A DNA stretch of 64,000 bases. Source: Hyphomicrobiales bacterium. GTDB lineage: Bacteria > Pseudomonadota > Alphaproteobacteria > Rhizobiales > NORP267. The DNA lies in contig JAJFHA010000007.1 in the NCBI GenBank assembly GCA_021775875.1, positions 62,001 to 126,000 on the forward strand, read 5' to 3'. Of the stretch, positions 1 through 9,607 are shown in pieces; within the stretch, counting starts at the first letter, position 1, and each line of letters opens with the position of its first letter. The translations under genes and the position numbers were made by a program. The notes beneath the pieces are model-generated. The model worked only from the letters and a program-made list of their open reading frames with translations. It did not search any database and had not been told where the DNA came from.

Positions 1-70
1 AAAAAAGAACCAGCAGCTGCAAATGGGCGGTTAGGACTAAATTAGCCGTGAAACCAGATTAGCGATTTGT

Positions 71-613
71 TCAGCCCCCGAACCCGCCATTATCAAGAAA
101 CGCCTGTTCGGCAGGACTGGTGGGGCGGCCCAAAACGTTATTGCGATGCGGGAACCGGCGAAAACGGCAAATGATATCCCGATGCACAAGCGCGTGATGC
201 ATCAGGGATTCATCCCCGGTAAGTCTGTAAAGGGCCAAACAAAAATCCTGCATGGCCAGATTTTCTGAATGCATAAACGGCAGGTAGAAAAATTGCGCTC
301 TGGTTTTCCCAACGTCACGATCAAAGCCCGCATCAACCGCAACCCGCGCCAACGTTCGTGCTTTTTCGTCGTGGGCAAAGGTGCGGGCATCGCCGCGAAA
401 CAGGTTTCGCGAAAACTGATCGAGAATAATGATCAACGCCAGCGCAGAGTCCGCCGTCTCCATCCAGCCATCGATCCCGCCATCAGCGGCAATTTCGTGG
501 ATCGCGGAAAATTTCTCCGCAATGGTCGCATCAAAGGATTTATCCTTGACCCACCATTTCTGCGGCCCGGCATCAAACCAAAAATCAAGAATGTCGTTTG
601 GCTGTATGGTCAA
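71..613 (-). CDS. DUF924 family protein
   Basis: ORF track 180 aa; DILDFWF...KWW and LDQFSRNLFRGDARTFAHD...ARTLA...FFYLPFMHSE motifs typical of DUF924. Confidence 0.9.
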   Translation of the reverse strand: MTIQPNDILDFWFDAGPQKWWVKDKSFDATIAEKFSAIHEIAADGGIDGWMETADSALALIIILDQFSRNLFRGDARTFAHDEKARTLARVAVDAGFDRDVGKTRAQFFYLPFMHSENLAMQDFCLALYRLTGDESLMHHALVHRDIICRFRRFPHRNNVLGRPTSPAEQAFLDNGGFGG

Positions 614-751
614 ATCTAAACACCGCTTTCCTGAATATGTCTGTAAAGCGGTCTGTCATGATTTACAGACCTGCGTGAAAAACTCTAGCATCGCAATGCA
701 GGAATTACGAGATGACCAGCCGGTCAATAATTTGCACGCAGGATTGCAGAT

Positions 752-1612
752 ATGATTGAAGCAGACCCACTGAAAAAAATATTGCTCAGGGCACCCGGTG
801 CAATTGTCCAGGTTCAGCAGGATGTGACAACGCAATGGCAATCTCTGAATTATTTGCGGGAGCCGGATCTGGCCGCCGCCTCAGCTGAGCACGAAACCCT
901 TGCCTCAATAATCAGAAGCGCTGGTGCAGAAATCATCTATGCCGACAATGGCGATAACCTGTCGCTGGATGCGGTTTATGTCCGGGACGCGGCGTTGCCA
1001 TTGCCGTCAGGCATGTTGCTGGCCCGGATGGGCAAAGGGGCCCGGCACCGGGAGCCTGAAAGCCTGCGCACAATATTTGAAGCGCACAATATCGCGATTG
1101 TCGGTGCCATCGAAGCTCCCGGCACCCTGGAAGGTGGCGATTGTCTCTGGATAGACGCAAAGACGCTTCTGATCGGGCGCACCTGGCGCACCAACCAATC
1201 GGGTATCGATCAAGTGGCCGAGATATTGGGCGACGATTATCGGGTCCTCGGGTTCGATATGCCAAATTATAAAGGTGCCAATGACGTCTTCCATCTGATG
1301 TCGGTGCTAAGCCCGATCAACGCCCGGCTGGTTGTTGGATATCCGCCTCTCATGCCAGTCGCCCTGGTGAAATTCCTGCACGCGCTGAATATGACGATCC
1401 TGCCGGTGGCGGAGATCGAATTCGAATCCATGGGGTGCAATATTCTGGCCCTTGGCAATGACCAGGTGATCCTGCTTGAAGGCAACCCGCTGATAAGCAT
1501 AGCGCTAAAAAATGAGGGAATTATCGTCCACGAAACCGCCGGAGATCATATCAGTCATCCGGGTCAGGGCGGACCCACCTGCCTGACATTACCGCTTATC
1601 AGAGAAAACTGA
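752..1612 (+). CDS. Amidinotransferase / dimethylargininase (arginine deiminase superfamily) protein
   Basis: 286 aa; LEGGDCLWIDAKTLLIGRTWRTNQSGIDQ, VFHLMSVLSPI and terminal GGPTCLTLPLIR match the DDAH/amidinotransferase fold. Confidence 0.85.
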   Translation: MIEADPLKKILLRAPGAIVQVQQDVTTQWQSLNYLREPDLAAASAEHETLASIIRSAGAEIIYADNGDNLSLDAVYVRDAALPLPSGMLLARMGKGARHREPESLRTIFEAHNIAIVGAIEAPGTLEGGDCLWIDAKTLLIGRTWRTNQSGIDQVAEILGDDYRVLGFDMPNYKGANDVFHLMSVLSPINARLVVGYPPLMPVALVKFLHALNMTILPVAEIEFESMGCNILALGNDQVILLEGNPLISIALKNEGIIVHETAGDHISHPGQGGPTCLTLPLIREN

Positions 1613-1614
1613 CT

Positions 1615-2697
1615 TCAAGCGCCAGGGCGAGCCACCGGCAACGGGACTTCGCTAAATGAGCGCACAGCCATGCCAGACGGCAAAGGCCCGGGCCGCAAAT
1701 CAGGCATTGGAACATTTGACAGCATCGCCACAAATTGCCGCGCATTCCGGTCAAGTTCATACGGATCGGTGCCGGCCCGATACCGACGACCGCAGACAAC
1801 CGGCCCCATATGAACCGGACGGGTGCCAAGACTCGGCATCCGCATAAATCGTTCGACACTAACAGGCAAAGCAAAAGAAGCCGTCGCCACCGGGTTGATC
1901 CAGGCATTCTGGAACCCAAGCTCCAAATTGGTCGTCGCGATATCCGCCCGCTGACCACCGGATGCCGCGCCAAGAACAACAGCAATCAATTGCCGCCCGT
2001 CGCGCGTAGCGCTGGCCACAATATTATACCCCGAAGCACAGATGAACCCGGTTTTCATACCATCCGCACCGTCAAGTGTGCGTAGCAAACTATTGTGTGA
2101 CCGCAAATTTCGACGCCCGAGGCGAAATGACGGCATACTGAACATTTCATTATATTCAGGAAATTGCTGGATGATCGTGCGTGCCAACAGAGCCTGATCC
2201 CGCGCCGTTGTCACCTGCGTTTCAGCCGGCAACCCGTTCGGGTTCACATAATGCGTCCCGGCCATACCAAGATCGAGCGCGACGCGGTTCATTTCCGCAA
2301 CAAAATCTTCCACGCTGCCCGATACATGCTCCGCCAACATATAGGCCACGTCATTTGCTGATTTGATAATCAATGCCTGGAGTGCTGTTTCCATCGGAAT
2401 CGTAACGCCGGTTGGCAAGCCAAGCTTGCTGGCCGGCTGGGCTTGGGCCAGCGGTGTGTTTCTAACCCGGGCTTCCAGATTTGTGCGCCCTTCGCGGATC
2501 GCCCTGAAGGTCAGGTAAGCAGTCATTAATTTGGTGAGAGACGCCGGAAACCAAGGGTCAAACGCGTCTTCGGAATAGAGCACGCGACCTGAGCTGACAT
2601 CCATAACGAGCAAAGGCCCGGCGTTAACCGGGCTTGTGAAAATGATCAGGCAAATTGCCAATAGAAAGATCCGGAAAATACGCAACACTCGCCTCAT
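1615..2697 (-). CDS. D-alanyl-D-alanine carboxypeptidase (peptidase S11, DacA-type)
   Basis: PASLTKLMTAY (SxxK), KSANDVAYMLAEH, GMKTGFICASGYN (KTG) motifs; start revised from 2748 to ATG at 2697 before a signal-peptide-like N-terminus. Confidence 0.92.
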   Translation of the reverse strand: MRRVLRIFRIFLLAICLIIFTSPVNAGPLLVMDVSSGRVLYSEDAFDPWFPASLTKLMTAYLTFRAIREGRTNLEARVRNTPLAQAQPASKLGLPTGVTIPMETALQALIIKSANDVAYMLAEHVSGSVEDFVAEMNRVALDLGMAGTHYVNPNGLPAETQVTTARDQALLARTIIQQFPEYNEMFSMPSFRLGRRNLRSHNSLLRTLDGADGMKTGFICASGYNIVASATRDGRQLIAVVLGAASGGQRADIATTNLELGFQNAWINPVATASFALPVSVERFMRMPSLGTRPVHMGPVVCGRRYRAGTDPYELDRNARQFVAMLSNVPMPDLRPGPLPSGMAVRSFSEVPLPVARPGA

Positions 2698-2778
2698 GAT
2701 TTTTGTCTGGCGTAACCTTTTCCGCAAATATCTGCAAGATGCAAACAATTCAAATATCCAAAATCAACACGCTGATCA

Positions 2779-2813
2779 GGCCTGAAAATCCTGCTAATCC
2801 CGGATTTTAGGCC
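2779..2813. promoter_or_regulatory. Imperfect inverted repeat upstream of the Rieske/GS-like gene pair (candidate operator)
   Basis: GGCCTGAAAATCC tgctaatcc cGGATTTTAGGCC, just upstream of a TTGACA (about 2824). Confidence 0.4.
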
Positions 2814-2902
2814 ATTTATCCCGGTTGACATAACAGAGCCTGCGCTAAAAAATGTTGCGCGGGTTCTTCAAACAAAATCGCAGAAACCTGACGGAGGAAA
2901 AC

Positions 2903-4219
2903 ATGCTAAGCGCAGAGCAGAACAAACAAATCACCGAGATTGGCCCCGGCACCCCGGCAGGCAAACTGTTGCGCAATTATTGGCAACCCGTTGCCCTTGT
3001 TGAAGAACTTGAAACCACCCGCCCGGTCAAATATGTGCGCATGTTCGGCGAAGACCTTGTTCTCTTCAAAGGTGAGGACGGCCGCTACGGATTGATGGAC
3101 CGCCATTGCCCCCATCGCGGTGCCGATCTTTGTTTCGGACGGCTTGAAGATGGCGGCCTGCGCTGCCCGTTCCACGGCTGGTTGTTTGATGTGGATGGCA
3201 ATTGTCTGGAGATGCCGGCCGAGCCGCCAGAGCGCAAATTCCATGAAAAACTCAAAGCCACCGCCTATCCGTGTATTGCCCGCAGCGGCATTATTTTTGG
3301 CTATCTGGGTGAAGGCGACGCACCGCCCCTGCCGGCATTTGATTGCCTCGATGCGCCGGAAGATTACACTTTCGCCTTCAAAGGCCTCAACGAATGTAAC
3401 TGGTTGCAGGCGGTTGAAGTTGGCATCGACCCGGCGCACGCATCTTACCTGCATCGTTTCTTTGAAGATGAAAATCCGGAAGAATCCTATGGCAAACAAT
3501 TTCGGGATTCGGTTGCCGGTTCCGGGATCCCGGCCACAAAGGTGCTGCGGGAATATTCGCGTCCTTCAATCAATGTCGAAGAAACCGATTCAGGCCTGCG
3601 GCTCACGACGCTTCGCGAACTTGAGGGCGGCCAGACCCATGTGCGGATCACAAACCTTTTATTCCCGAACGCCTTCACGATCCCTATGTCGGAAGAAATG
3701 AACATCACTCAATGGCACGTGCCGATTGATGATGTAAGCAATTACTGGTTCGCCATCTTCACCAGCTTTGGCGATAAGGTGGACCGCAAAACCATGCGCG
3801 CCCAACGGCTCGAATCCTGTTCCTTGCCGGACTATATTCCGTTCCGCAACAAGGCCAATAATTATGGTTTTGACATCGAAGAGCAAAAAACTTCGACCTA
3901 TACCGGCATGGGCCTGGACATCAACACCCATGACCAATGGGCGGTTGAATCTCTAGGTGCCATCCAGGACCGCACCCAGGAACATCTCGGCACCAGCGAT
4001 ATCGGGATCACCAAATACCGCCGCCAGCTCCTTGGCGCCATGCAAACCATGGCAGATGGTGGCGAGGTTAAAATATCAAGAACCAACGGCCACGAACTGC
4101 GCGGACCCGTCGCCATTGATGCCATCGCACCAAGCGACAATTGGGCCTCAAGTTGGAAAGAAGCCGATTTGAAGCGTCGGGAAAAATCTGGTTGGGCAAA
4201 AGACCCCTGGCAATCATAA
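2903..4219 (+). CDS. Rieske [2Fe-2S] aromatic ring-hydroxylating oxygenase alpha subunit (phthalate 4,5-dioxygenase-like)
   Basis: CPHRGADLCFGRLEDGGLRCPFHGW Rieske motif; NWLQAVEVGIDPAHASYLH mononuclear iron motif; GGAGGA RBS before ATG 2903. Confidence 0.9.
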   Translation: MLSAEQNKQITEIGPGTPAGKLLRNYWQPVALVEELETTRPVKYVRMFGEDLVLFKGEDGRYGLMDRHCPHRGADLCFGRLEDGGLRCPFHGWLFDVDGNCLEMPAEPPERKFHEKLKATAYPCIARSGIIFGYLGEGDAPPLPAFDCLDAPEDYTFAFKGLNECNWLQAVEVGIDPAHASYLHRFFEDENPEESYGKQFRDSVAGSGIPATKVLREYSRPSINVEETDSGLRLTTLRELEGGQTHVRITNLLFPNAFTIPMSEEMNITQWHVPIDDVSNYWFAIFTSFGDKVDRKTMRAQRLESCSLPDYIPFRNKANNYGFDIEEQKTSTYTGMGLDINTHDQWAVESLGAIQDRTQEHLGTSDIGITKYRRQLLGAMQTMADGGEVKISRTNGHELRGPVAIDAIAPSDNWASSWKEADLKRREKSGWAKDPWQS

Positions 4220-4243
4220 TCCAGCAACAGACGGGCAAGTAAA

Positions 4244-5698
4244 ATGGTATTAACAGGCAGCAAAGCCGGTGGGTTTATAGAAAAATTTGGCCTTTGGAGC
4301 GACGAGCAGAAACGACTTGCCGGCGATATAACAGCGCGTATCGAACGCGATGGGTTGCACTCGATCCGGTTTTCGTTCCCCGATCAACACGGTATCCTGC
4401 AAGGTAAGACGGTTATGACCGCTGGCCTGAAAAGCGCGTTTTCAGCGGGCATTTCCATGACCACCACCCTGCTGGCAAAAGATACCTCCCACCGAACCGC
4501 CTATCCTGTATTTTCGTCAGGTGGCGGTTTCGACATGGACGAAATGACCGGGGCCGGGGATTTTATCATGGTCCCGGATCCATCTACGTTTCAGGTTTTA
4601 CCATGGGCAGAAAAAACCGGCTGGATGTTGTGCGATATATATTTCGGAACCGGCGCGCCCGTGCCCTTTTCCACCCGCCATCTTTACAAGCAATCACTGG
4701 ATAAACTGAACAATTCCGGGTTTGACCTGATGTCCGGGCTCGAAGTGGAATTTCACCTCTTTGTTCTTGAAGACCCGCATTTGAACCCGGAATCAAGCAC
4801 CCACCCGGCGGCGGCACCAGACGTGAGCCTGGTGACCCATGGCTTTCGATATCTGACCGAAAATCGCTACGACCAGCTCGAACCGGTGCTTGAAATCATC
4901 CGTTCCAATCTGGCGCAGCTCGACCTCGAACCACGCACCATGGAAGTGGAATTTGGTCCCAGCCAGGTTGAGATGACATTTGCGCCGTCAACCGGGGTGG
5001 CCGCAGCTGACCGCATGATCCTGTTCCGCAGCGCGGTCAAACAAATTGCCCGGCGGCACGGCCTGCACGCCACTTTCATGTGCCGACCCGGATTGCCGAA
5101 CCTGTTCTCGTCCGGCTGGCACCTGCACCAATCGCTGATTGATATGAAGACAGGCGCCAACGCATTCGTCCCGGAAAATGATGCGTTATTGTCAGATATG
5201 GGCCTGAATTATATGGGTGGCATTCTGCAACATGCTCGCGCCGCATCCGTCTTCACAACGCCTACCATCAACGGCTACAAGCGCTTCCGTCCCAATTCCC
5301 TCGCGCCCGACCGTATTGTCTGGGCCAAGGACAATCGTGGCGTGATGGTGCGCGTCATCAGCGATGGAGGTCCCGCCACCAGAATTGAGAACCGGATCGG
5401 TGAACCCGCCGCCAACCCCTATCTATATATGGCGTCTCAATTGATTGCAGGTATGGATGGAATCAAGCGCAAAACTGATCCGGGCCAACCAACCGAAACA
5501 CCCTATCAGGCCGACGCAACACCCCTCCCCCACGATCTGATGGAGGCGGTTGCCGCACTCCGCGACAGCGATCTGTACCGCGAACAATTCGGCTCAGTTT
5601 TCATTGATTACCTGATCACCCTGAAGGAATTTGAAATATCCCGCTTCCTTTCCGAAGTGACAGATTGGGAACACCGCGAATATTTTGATATCTATTAG
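4244..5698 (+). CDS. Glutamine synthetase-family ligase (non-canonical, GlnA3/gamma-glutamyl-amide synthetase-like)
   Basis: 484 aa; SGLEVEFHLF, MEVEFGPSQVEMTF, SGWHLHQSL, RIENRIGEPAANPYLYMASQLIAGMDGI. Confidence 0.85.
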   Translation: MVLTGSKAGGFIEKFGLWSDEQKRLAGDITARIERDGLHSIRFSFPDQHGILQGKTVMTAGLKSAFSAGISMTTTLLAKDTSHRTAYPVFSSGGGFDMDEMTGAGDFIMVPDPSTFQVLPWAEKTGWMLCDIYFGTGAPVPFSTRHLYKQSLDKLNNSGFDLMSGLEVEFHLFVLEDPHLNPESSTHPAAAPDVSLVTHGFRYLTENRYDQLEPVLEIIRSNLAQLDLEPRTMEVEFGPSQVEMTFAPSTGVAAADRMILFRSAVKQIARRHGLHATFMCRPGLPNLFSSGWHLHQSLIDMKTGANAFVPENDALLSDMGLNYMGGILQHARAASVFTTPTINGYKRFRPNSLAPDRIVWAKDNRGVMVRVISDGGPATRIENRIGEPAANPYLYMASQLIAGMDGIKRKTDPGQPTETPYQADATPLPHDLMEAVAALRDSDLYREQFGSVFIDYLITLKEFEISRFLSEVTDWEHREYFDIY

Positions 5699-5724
5699 CA
5701 GCGATCAAAGTTGAAAAGTGGCGC

Positions 5725-6357
5725 TCAACGCAGCATCCAGATATTCTCTTGCGCCGCACATTTTCCCTTTAGATTTTCCGGCAAATCAATGGTCGCAATG
5801 AGTGTCAAATCATAGCTCTCGCCATAGAGTCGAGTGATCTCATCATTGCTGACCGAAAACGGAGGACCGTCCATCAGGGATTGGTCATAGGTATAGCAAA
5901 CCAGAAATTGCGGTGATTTTCCCGTGACCTTGGTCAGATGTGCGGCATAAAGGCTACGCGTATCTTTTGGCAACGCTACCAAAGCCGCTCTGTCATAAAC
6001 CGCATCAACGGAGCCAATCAGGTCAGCAGACAAATCAAAAAAGTCACCGACAAAAATATCCACATCTTTTGCGCTAAAGCGCATTAATTTACCCACCTCG
6101 GAAACTGTCGGCTCCACCCCTAGATCTTCAAATAATTGCCGCACAGCAATTTCGCTCAACTCAACACCTGCGACACGATAGCCCTCCGACAACAGCCAAC
6201 CAATATCGCGCGTTTTCCCGCACAAAGGTAGAAACACTAAGCTGCCTTCTCCCAATGAAAGTTCTTTGAAATGCGCAACCAAATGCGGATTGGCTTTGCT
6301 TTGATGAAAACCAATTTCGTTTTTCTGCCATTTCCTGTGCCAAAAATCCGTATCCAT
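5725..6357 (-). CDS. tpm: Thiopurine S-methyltransferase (TPMT) family protein
   Basis: FWHRKWQKNEIGFHQ, VFLPLCGKTRDIGWLLSEGYRVAGVELSEIAVRQLF, VYDRAALVALP motifs; AAGGAGG RBS. Confidence 0.93.
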   Translation of the reverse strand: MDTDFWHRKWQKNEIGFHQSKANPHLVAHFKELSLGEGSLVFLPLCGKTRDIGWLLSEGYRVAGVELSEIAVRQLFEDLGVEPTVSEVGKLMRFSAKDVDIFVGDFFDLSADLIGSVDAVYDRAALVALPKDTRSLYAAHLTKVTGKSPQFLVCYTYDQSLMDGPPFSVSNDEITRLYGESYDLTLIATIDLPENLKGKCAAQENIWMLR

Positions 6358-6452
6358 AATTCCTCCTTAAAAAATCAATTGCAGATGGCTTTACTTTCAG
6401 CAACGCAGGTTTCCCATACCCCGCCCGGTTGCGCCACGAAGCTGCTATTATT

Positions 6453-6483
6453 GAGCTACAACTTCAAGTGAACTTGAGGTCAA
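6453..6483 (-). promoter_or_regulatory. MerR/SoxR-type promoter with 19-bp spacer reading toward tpm
   Basis: Minus strand TTGACC-N19-TAGCTC, spacer covered by dyad ACCTCAAGTTCACTTGAAGT (6461-6480). Confidence 0.7.
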
Positions 6484-6507
6484 TAAAAAAATGAAGCGGA
6501 ACAGATA

Positions 6508-6930
6508 ATGGATATTGGCGACGTCGCATCGCATTCCGGGCTGCCCGCTTCAACATTGCGCTATTATGAAGAACGGGGCCTCATTCAATCAACCGGCCGG
6601 CACGGTTTGCGCCGACTGTTTGATGCCAACGTGTTAGAGCGGTTGGCATTGATCGCGTTGGGGCGCAATGCCGGTTTTTCCCTTGGCGAGATCGTCGCCA
6701 TGTTCACAACCGATGGCCGTCCCCAAATTGACAGAGACCAGCTATTCGCCAAAGCGGGTGAGTTGGACAAAAATATCAAGCAGCTTGTCGCCATGCGAGA
6801 CGGGCTTCGACACGCCGCCAAATGCCGGGCACCAAGTCACTTGGAATGTCCCAAATTTCAAAGGCTGCTCAGAATTGCAACGGACAAATCCATAAAGCGC
6901 CGCACAAAATTGACGGCTAAATCAGAATAA
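6508..6930 (+). CDS. MerR family transcriptional regulator with C-X7-C-P C-terminal loop
   Basis: DIGDVASHSGLPASTLRYYEERGLI helix-turn-helix; KCRAPSHLECPKFQRLL. Confidence 0.93.
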   Translation: MDIGDVASHSGLPASTLRYYEERGLIQSTGRHGLRRLFDANVLERLALIALGRNAGFSLGEIVAMFTTDGRPQIDRDQLFAKAGELDKNIKQLVAMRDGLRHAAKCRAPSHLECPKFQRLLRIATDKSIKRRTKLTAKSE

Positions 6931-7192
6931 TCAGAGTGCCTGCCAGCGGCTCTCTTTTACATGGAAGCTGTATGAAATTATAAGACAAGCCTCTTGTAGT
7001 TAGGCCACGTATTCAAGTCACTGCTTGTCGCCGAAGGGCTACAGAAACTCATGAAAATTTCTATCGTCATAATCTCGTGGATTTAGCAACACAAATCATA
7101 TTGTTACTGAGCAATCTTTCTGTGGTGCCGTAAATTGCCAATACCGAGATTCCCGAACACCATTTGCGGCGCTAAGTCTCCAGGGACAAAAC

Positions 7193-8527
7193 TCATACCA
7201 ACGCCGTTCGTATGCCGATCTGTCTGTGCGCCAAATATGCCGACCAGAAAGGCCAGATGATGAATACAATAAGTACAGCAAGAGCTGCCCCAGACAGCCC
7301 CAGCCATGGAACAAAAATGGTGTTGCCCAGCACGAGAACGACAATGCTGACGGCAAAAACTGGCAGGCAATGCTTTTCCTGACCCGTCAGGGTAAGAACT
7401 TGGGTAGCTGGTCCTGCCGCAGCTCTCAGGACCTGTGCGAGCATGAGCAAGAGAAGACACCCATAGCCCGCTTTGAATTCTTCTCCAAATAATCCGAGCA
7501 AGTCTGACCCGAACGCATATATCAGGGCAAACGACACAATGCTTCCAGCAAGCGTCACCGCATTTGCATTTCGGATTATTGAGCGCACTTGGACCAACTC
7601 CGCGCTCTGGAGAGCGTCAGCGGTGTCTCGTAAAATCAGTTGATGAACAGCTTGAATGGCGAACCCGACAAGAAGGGAAATCTTCAGGCATACGCCAAAT
7701 ATTCCGGTCTGCGTTCCATCAAGGAAAAACCGGGATACCACTATGGTCAAGTCTGCAAATACTCCGATGAACAAACCTGCCAACACTAGTGGCACGGCCC
7801 GTCCTCGCCAATCAGCAACGAATTCTGGTTTAGGCACAGAACCTTGTGCGGTGCCAAAGCTTGAAATTGGGTTTCCGTCCGTGACGCGCCACAACTGCCA
7901 AACAGCAATTATAGTAGCAATTGCTCCATTGGCGATGAGAACGGCTTGAATGCTCATCTGCTCCCAGAAGAACCACAATGCCAGGACAAACAGGAGCAGA
8001 CAAAGAGGGCGCACAAAAAGTTCAGGTAAAAAACCGAGTTCAAACCGCTTCAGCGCATTGGCCAACGCCCCGTTGAGGCGCAAAAATGCAAACGCAGGCA
8101 GCATTAGGGCGGCAAAAAACAGACTATCGCGCGTACTTTGCATAATATTTGGCAACAACATCCCGCCAACAATCAACAGCCCTAAGGCAGCAACGCACAG
8201 AACAAACGTGTCCAAACGTGCACGTGCCATAAATTTTGGTAACAGTGAATTGTCTGCTCCCGCTGCAGATTGCGCGGCAATTTTAGGGACTAGGGCTGGA
8301 TAGCCCATAGTGCAAACGATGGAAAGAATTGCCGCACAGCCCGTGGAGAAGAAAAATAGCCCGATATGTTCCGCGCTCAGGAATATTGCAAGAAGCATCT
8401 GGATTAAGATGCCCAATGCCGCCCCAGCTATCCTTGCGCCAACAACCATGCTTGACGAGCGGAGTAATGAATATCTCTTCAGCGGTTCGCTGATTGGTCG
8501 TGGTTCACTCATGCCGCGATCGCCCAT
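7193..8527 (-). CDS. Polysaccharide/oligosaccharide flippase (Wzx/MATE-like) membrane protein
   Basis: 444 aa, about 12 hydrophobic segments; RSSSMVVGARIAGAALGILIQMLLA N-terminus typical of flippases. Confidence 0.75.
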   Translation of the reverse strand: MGDRGMSEPRPISEPLKRYSLLRSSSMVVGARIAGAALGILIQMLLAIFLSAEHIGLFFFSTGCAAILSIVCTMGYPALVPKIAAQSAAGADNSLLPKFMARARLDTFVLCVAALGLLIVGGMLLPNIMQSTRDSLFFAALMLPAFAFLRLNGALANALKRFELGFLPELFVRPLCLLLFVLALWFFWEQMSIQAVLIANGAIATIIAVWQLWRVTDGNPISSFGTAQGSVPKPEFVADWRGRAVPLVLAGLFIGVFADLTIVVSRFFLDGTQTGIFGVCLKISLLVGFAIQAVHQLILRDTADALQSAELVQVRSIIRNANAVTLAGSIVSFALIYAFGSDLLGLFGEEFKAGYGCLLLLMLAQVLRAAAGPATQVLTLTGQEKHCLPVFAVSIVVLVLGNTIFVPWLGLSGAALAVLIVFIIWPFWSAYLAHRQIGIRTALV

Positions 8528-8536
8528 TTCTGGTTC

Positions 8537-9607
8537 TCAGGCTCCTACCGCAGCAGTCTTGACAGTCCAGGGGGTCGAAACGTTCAGCTTCCTGCAAACC
8601 GATTCAACAGCATTCAGAGTGTCGCCCGAAAGCCAGACGCCCTCTCTCATGCTGCGGTTGTAGTTGCGCCAGCGGATTTCACCGGGCAAAAGCACTTCAT
8701 CTTGAGGGTTTGACGCTTTGATGAGTGCTGTAAGATGATTCAGCCGGGACTTAAATACCTCCAATGGCATGAAACATGAAATATCCAGGGCAATCATAAA
8801 ATGCCCATTCTGCCCTGGTTCGGTGACGTCCTGATACATCGAACCAACATCATCTGACACGCCGGCACCGGTGAGAACGCCAGCCAAAATCTCTACCAGA
8901 AGTGAAAGGCCATATCCCTTGGCACCCGCAGCGGGAAGAAGTGCCCCACCCGAAACTTTGGCCGGGTCTGTAATCGCACTGCCATCTGAGTTAATTGCCA
9001 GCCCTTCAGGCAATGACGAACCGCTAGCGATATATTCGCGCACGGTTGACCCGGCGAGTGCGCTCGTGGCCATATCGAAAAGCAGGCTCTCGCCATTTTC
9101 GCGAGGAGCACCAAAGGCAAGCGGATTTGTGCCAAGCACAGGTGTCAAACCATTATGTGCCGTGACCTTCGGGAAGGAATTACTCATGACCAACCCAATC
9201 ATTTCTGACTTTGCGGCTTGATTTACAAAAAACGCGCCCGTTCCAAAAAAATTGCTGTTTCGGACTCCAACCGACCCGACACCATTGATCCGCGCGATTT
9301 CAATCGCCCGGTCCATTGCGAGACCTGCGGCAAACTGGCCAAACCCACCGTCCGCATCAAGGAGTGCTGCAGACAGCGAAACGTCCTTGAATTTAGGCAC
9401 GCACGGAGTATTTAGACCCCCTTGTGCAACCCGCTCTAGATAGATTGGCAAGCGAAGCAAGCCGAAATTTTCACGACCGACGAGCTCGCTCCACACCAGG
9501 TTATCTGCGACACTGGTTGCCTGGAGATCATCTACACCTCCAGCTTTCAATATGGTCAAACACAATTCATGCAAGCGCTTGTGTTCGATAAGAATGGGCT
9601 CCTTCAT
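8537..9607 (-). CDS. Malate/L-lactate dehydrogenase (LDH2) family oxidoreductase
   Basis: VGVRNSNFFGTGAFFVNQAA, LTPVLGTNPLAFGAPRENGESLLFDMATSALAGSTVREY, GAKGYGLSLLVEILAGVLTGAG. Confidence 0.9.
   Translation of the reverse strand: MKEPILIEHKRLHELCLTILKAGGVDDLQATSVADNLVWSELVGRENFGLLRLPIYLERVAQGGLNTPCVPKFKDVSLSAALLDADGGFGQFAAGLAMDRAIEIARINGVGSVGVRNSNFFGTGAFFVNQAAKSEMIGLVMSNSFPKVTAHNGLTPVLGTNPLAFGAPRENGESLLFDMATSALAGSTVREYIASGSSLPEGLAINSDGSAITDPAKVSGGALLPAAGAKGYGLSLLVEILAGVLTGAGVSDDVGSMYQDVTEPGQNGHFMIALDISCFMPLEVFKSRLNHLTALIKASNPQDEVLLPGEIRWRNYNRSMREGVWLSGDTLNAVESVCRKLNVSTPWTVKTAAVGA

Noticed and set aside
2906-3499. 197-aa minus-strand ORF inside the Rieske gene
   Set aside because: Antisense shadow; plus strand has Rieske and iron-binding motifs.
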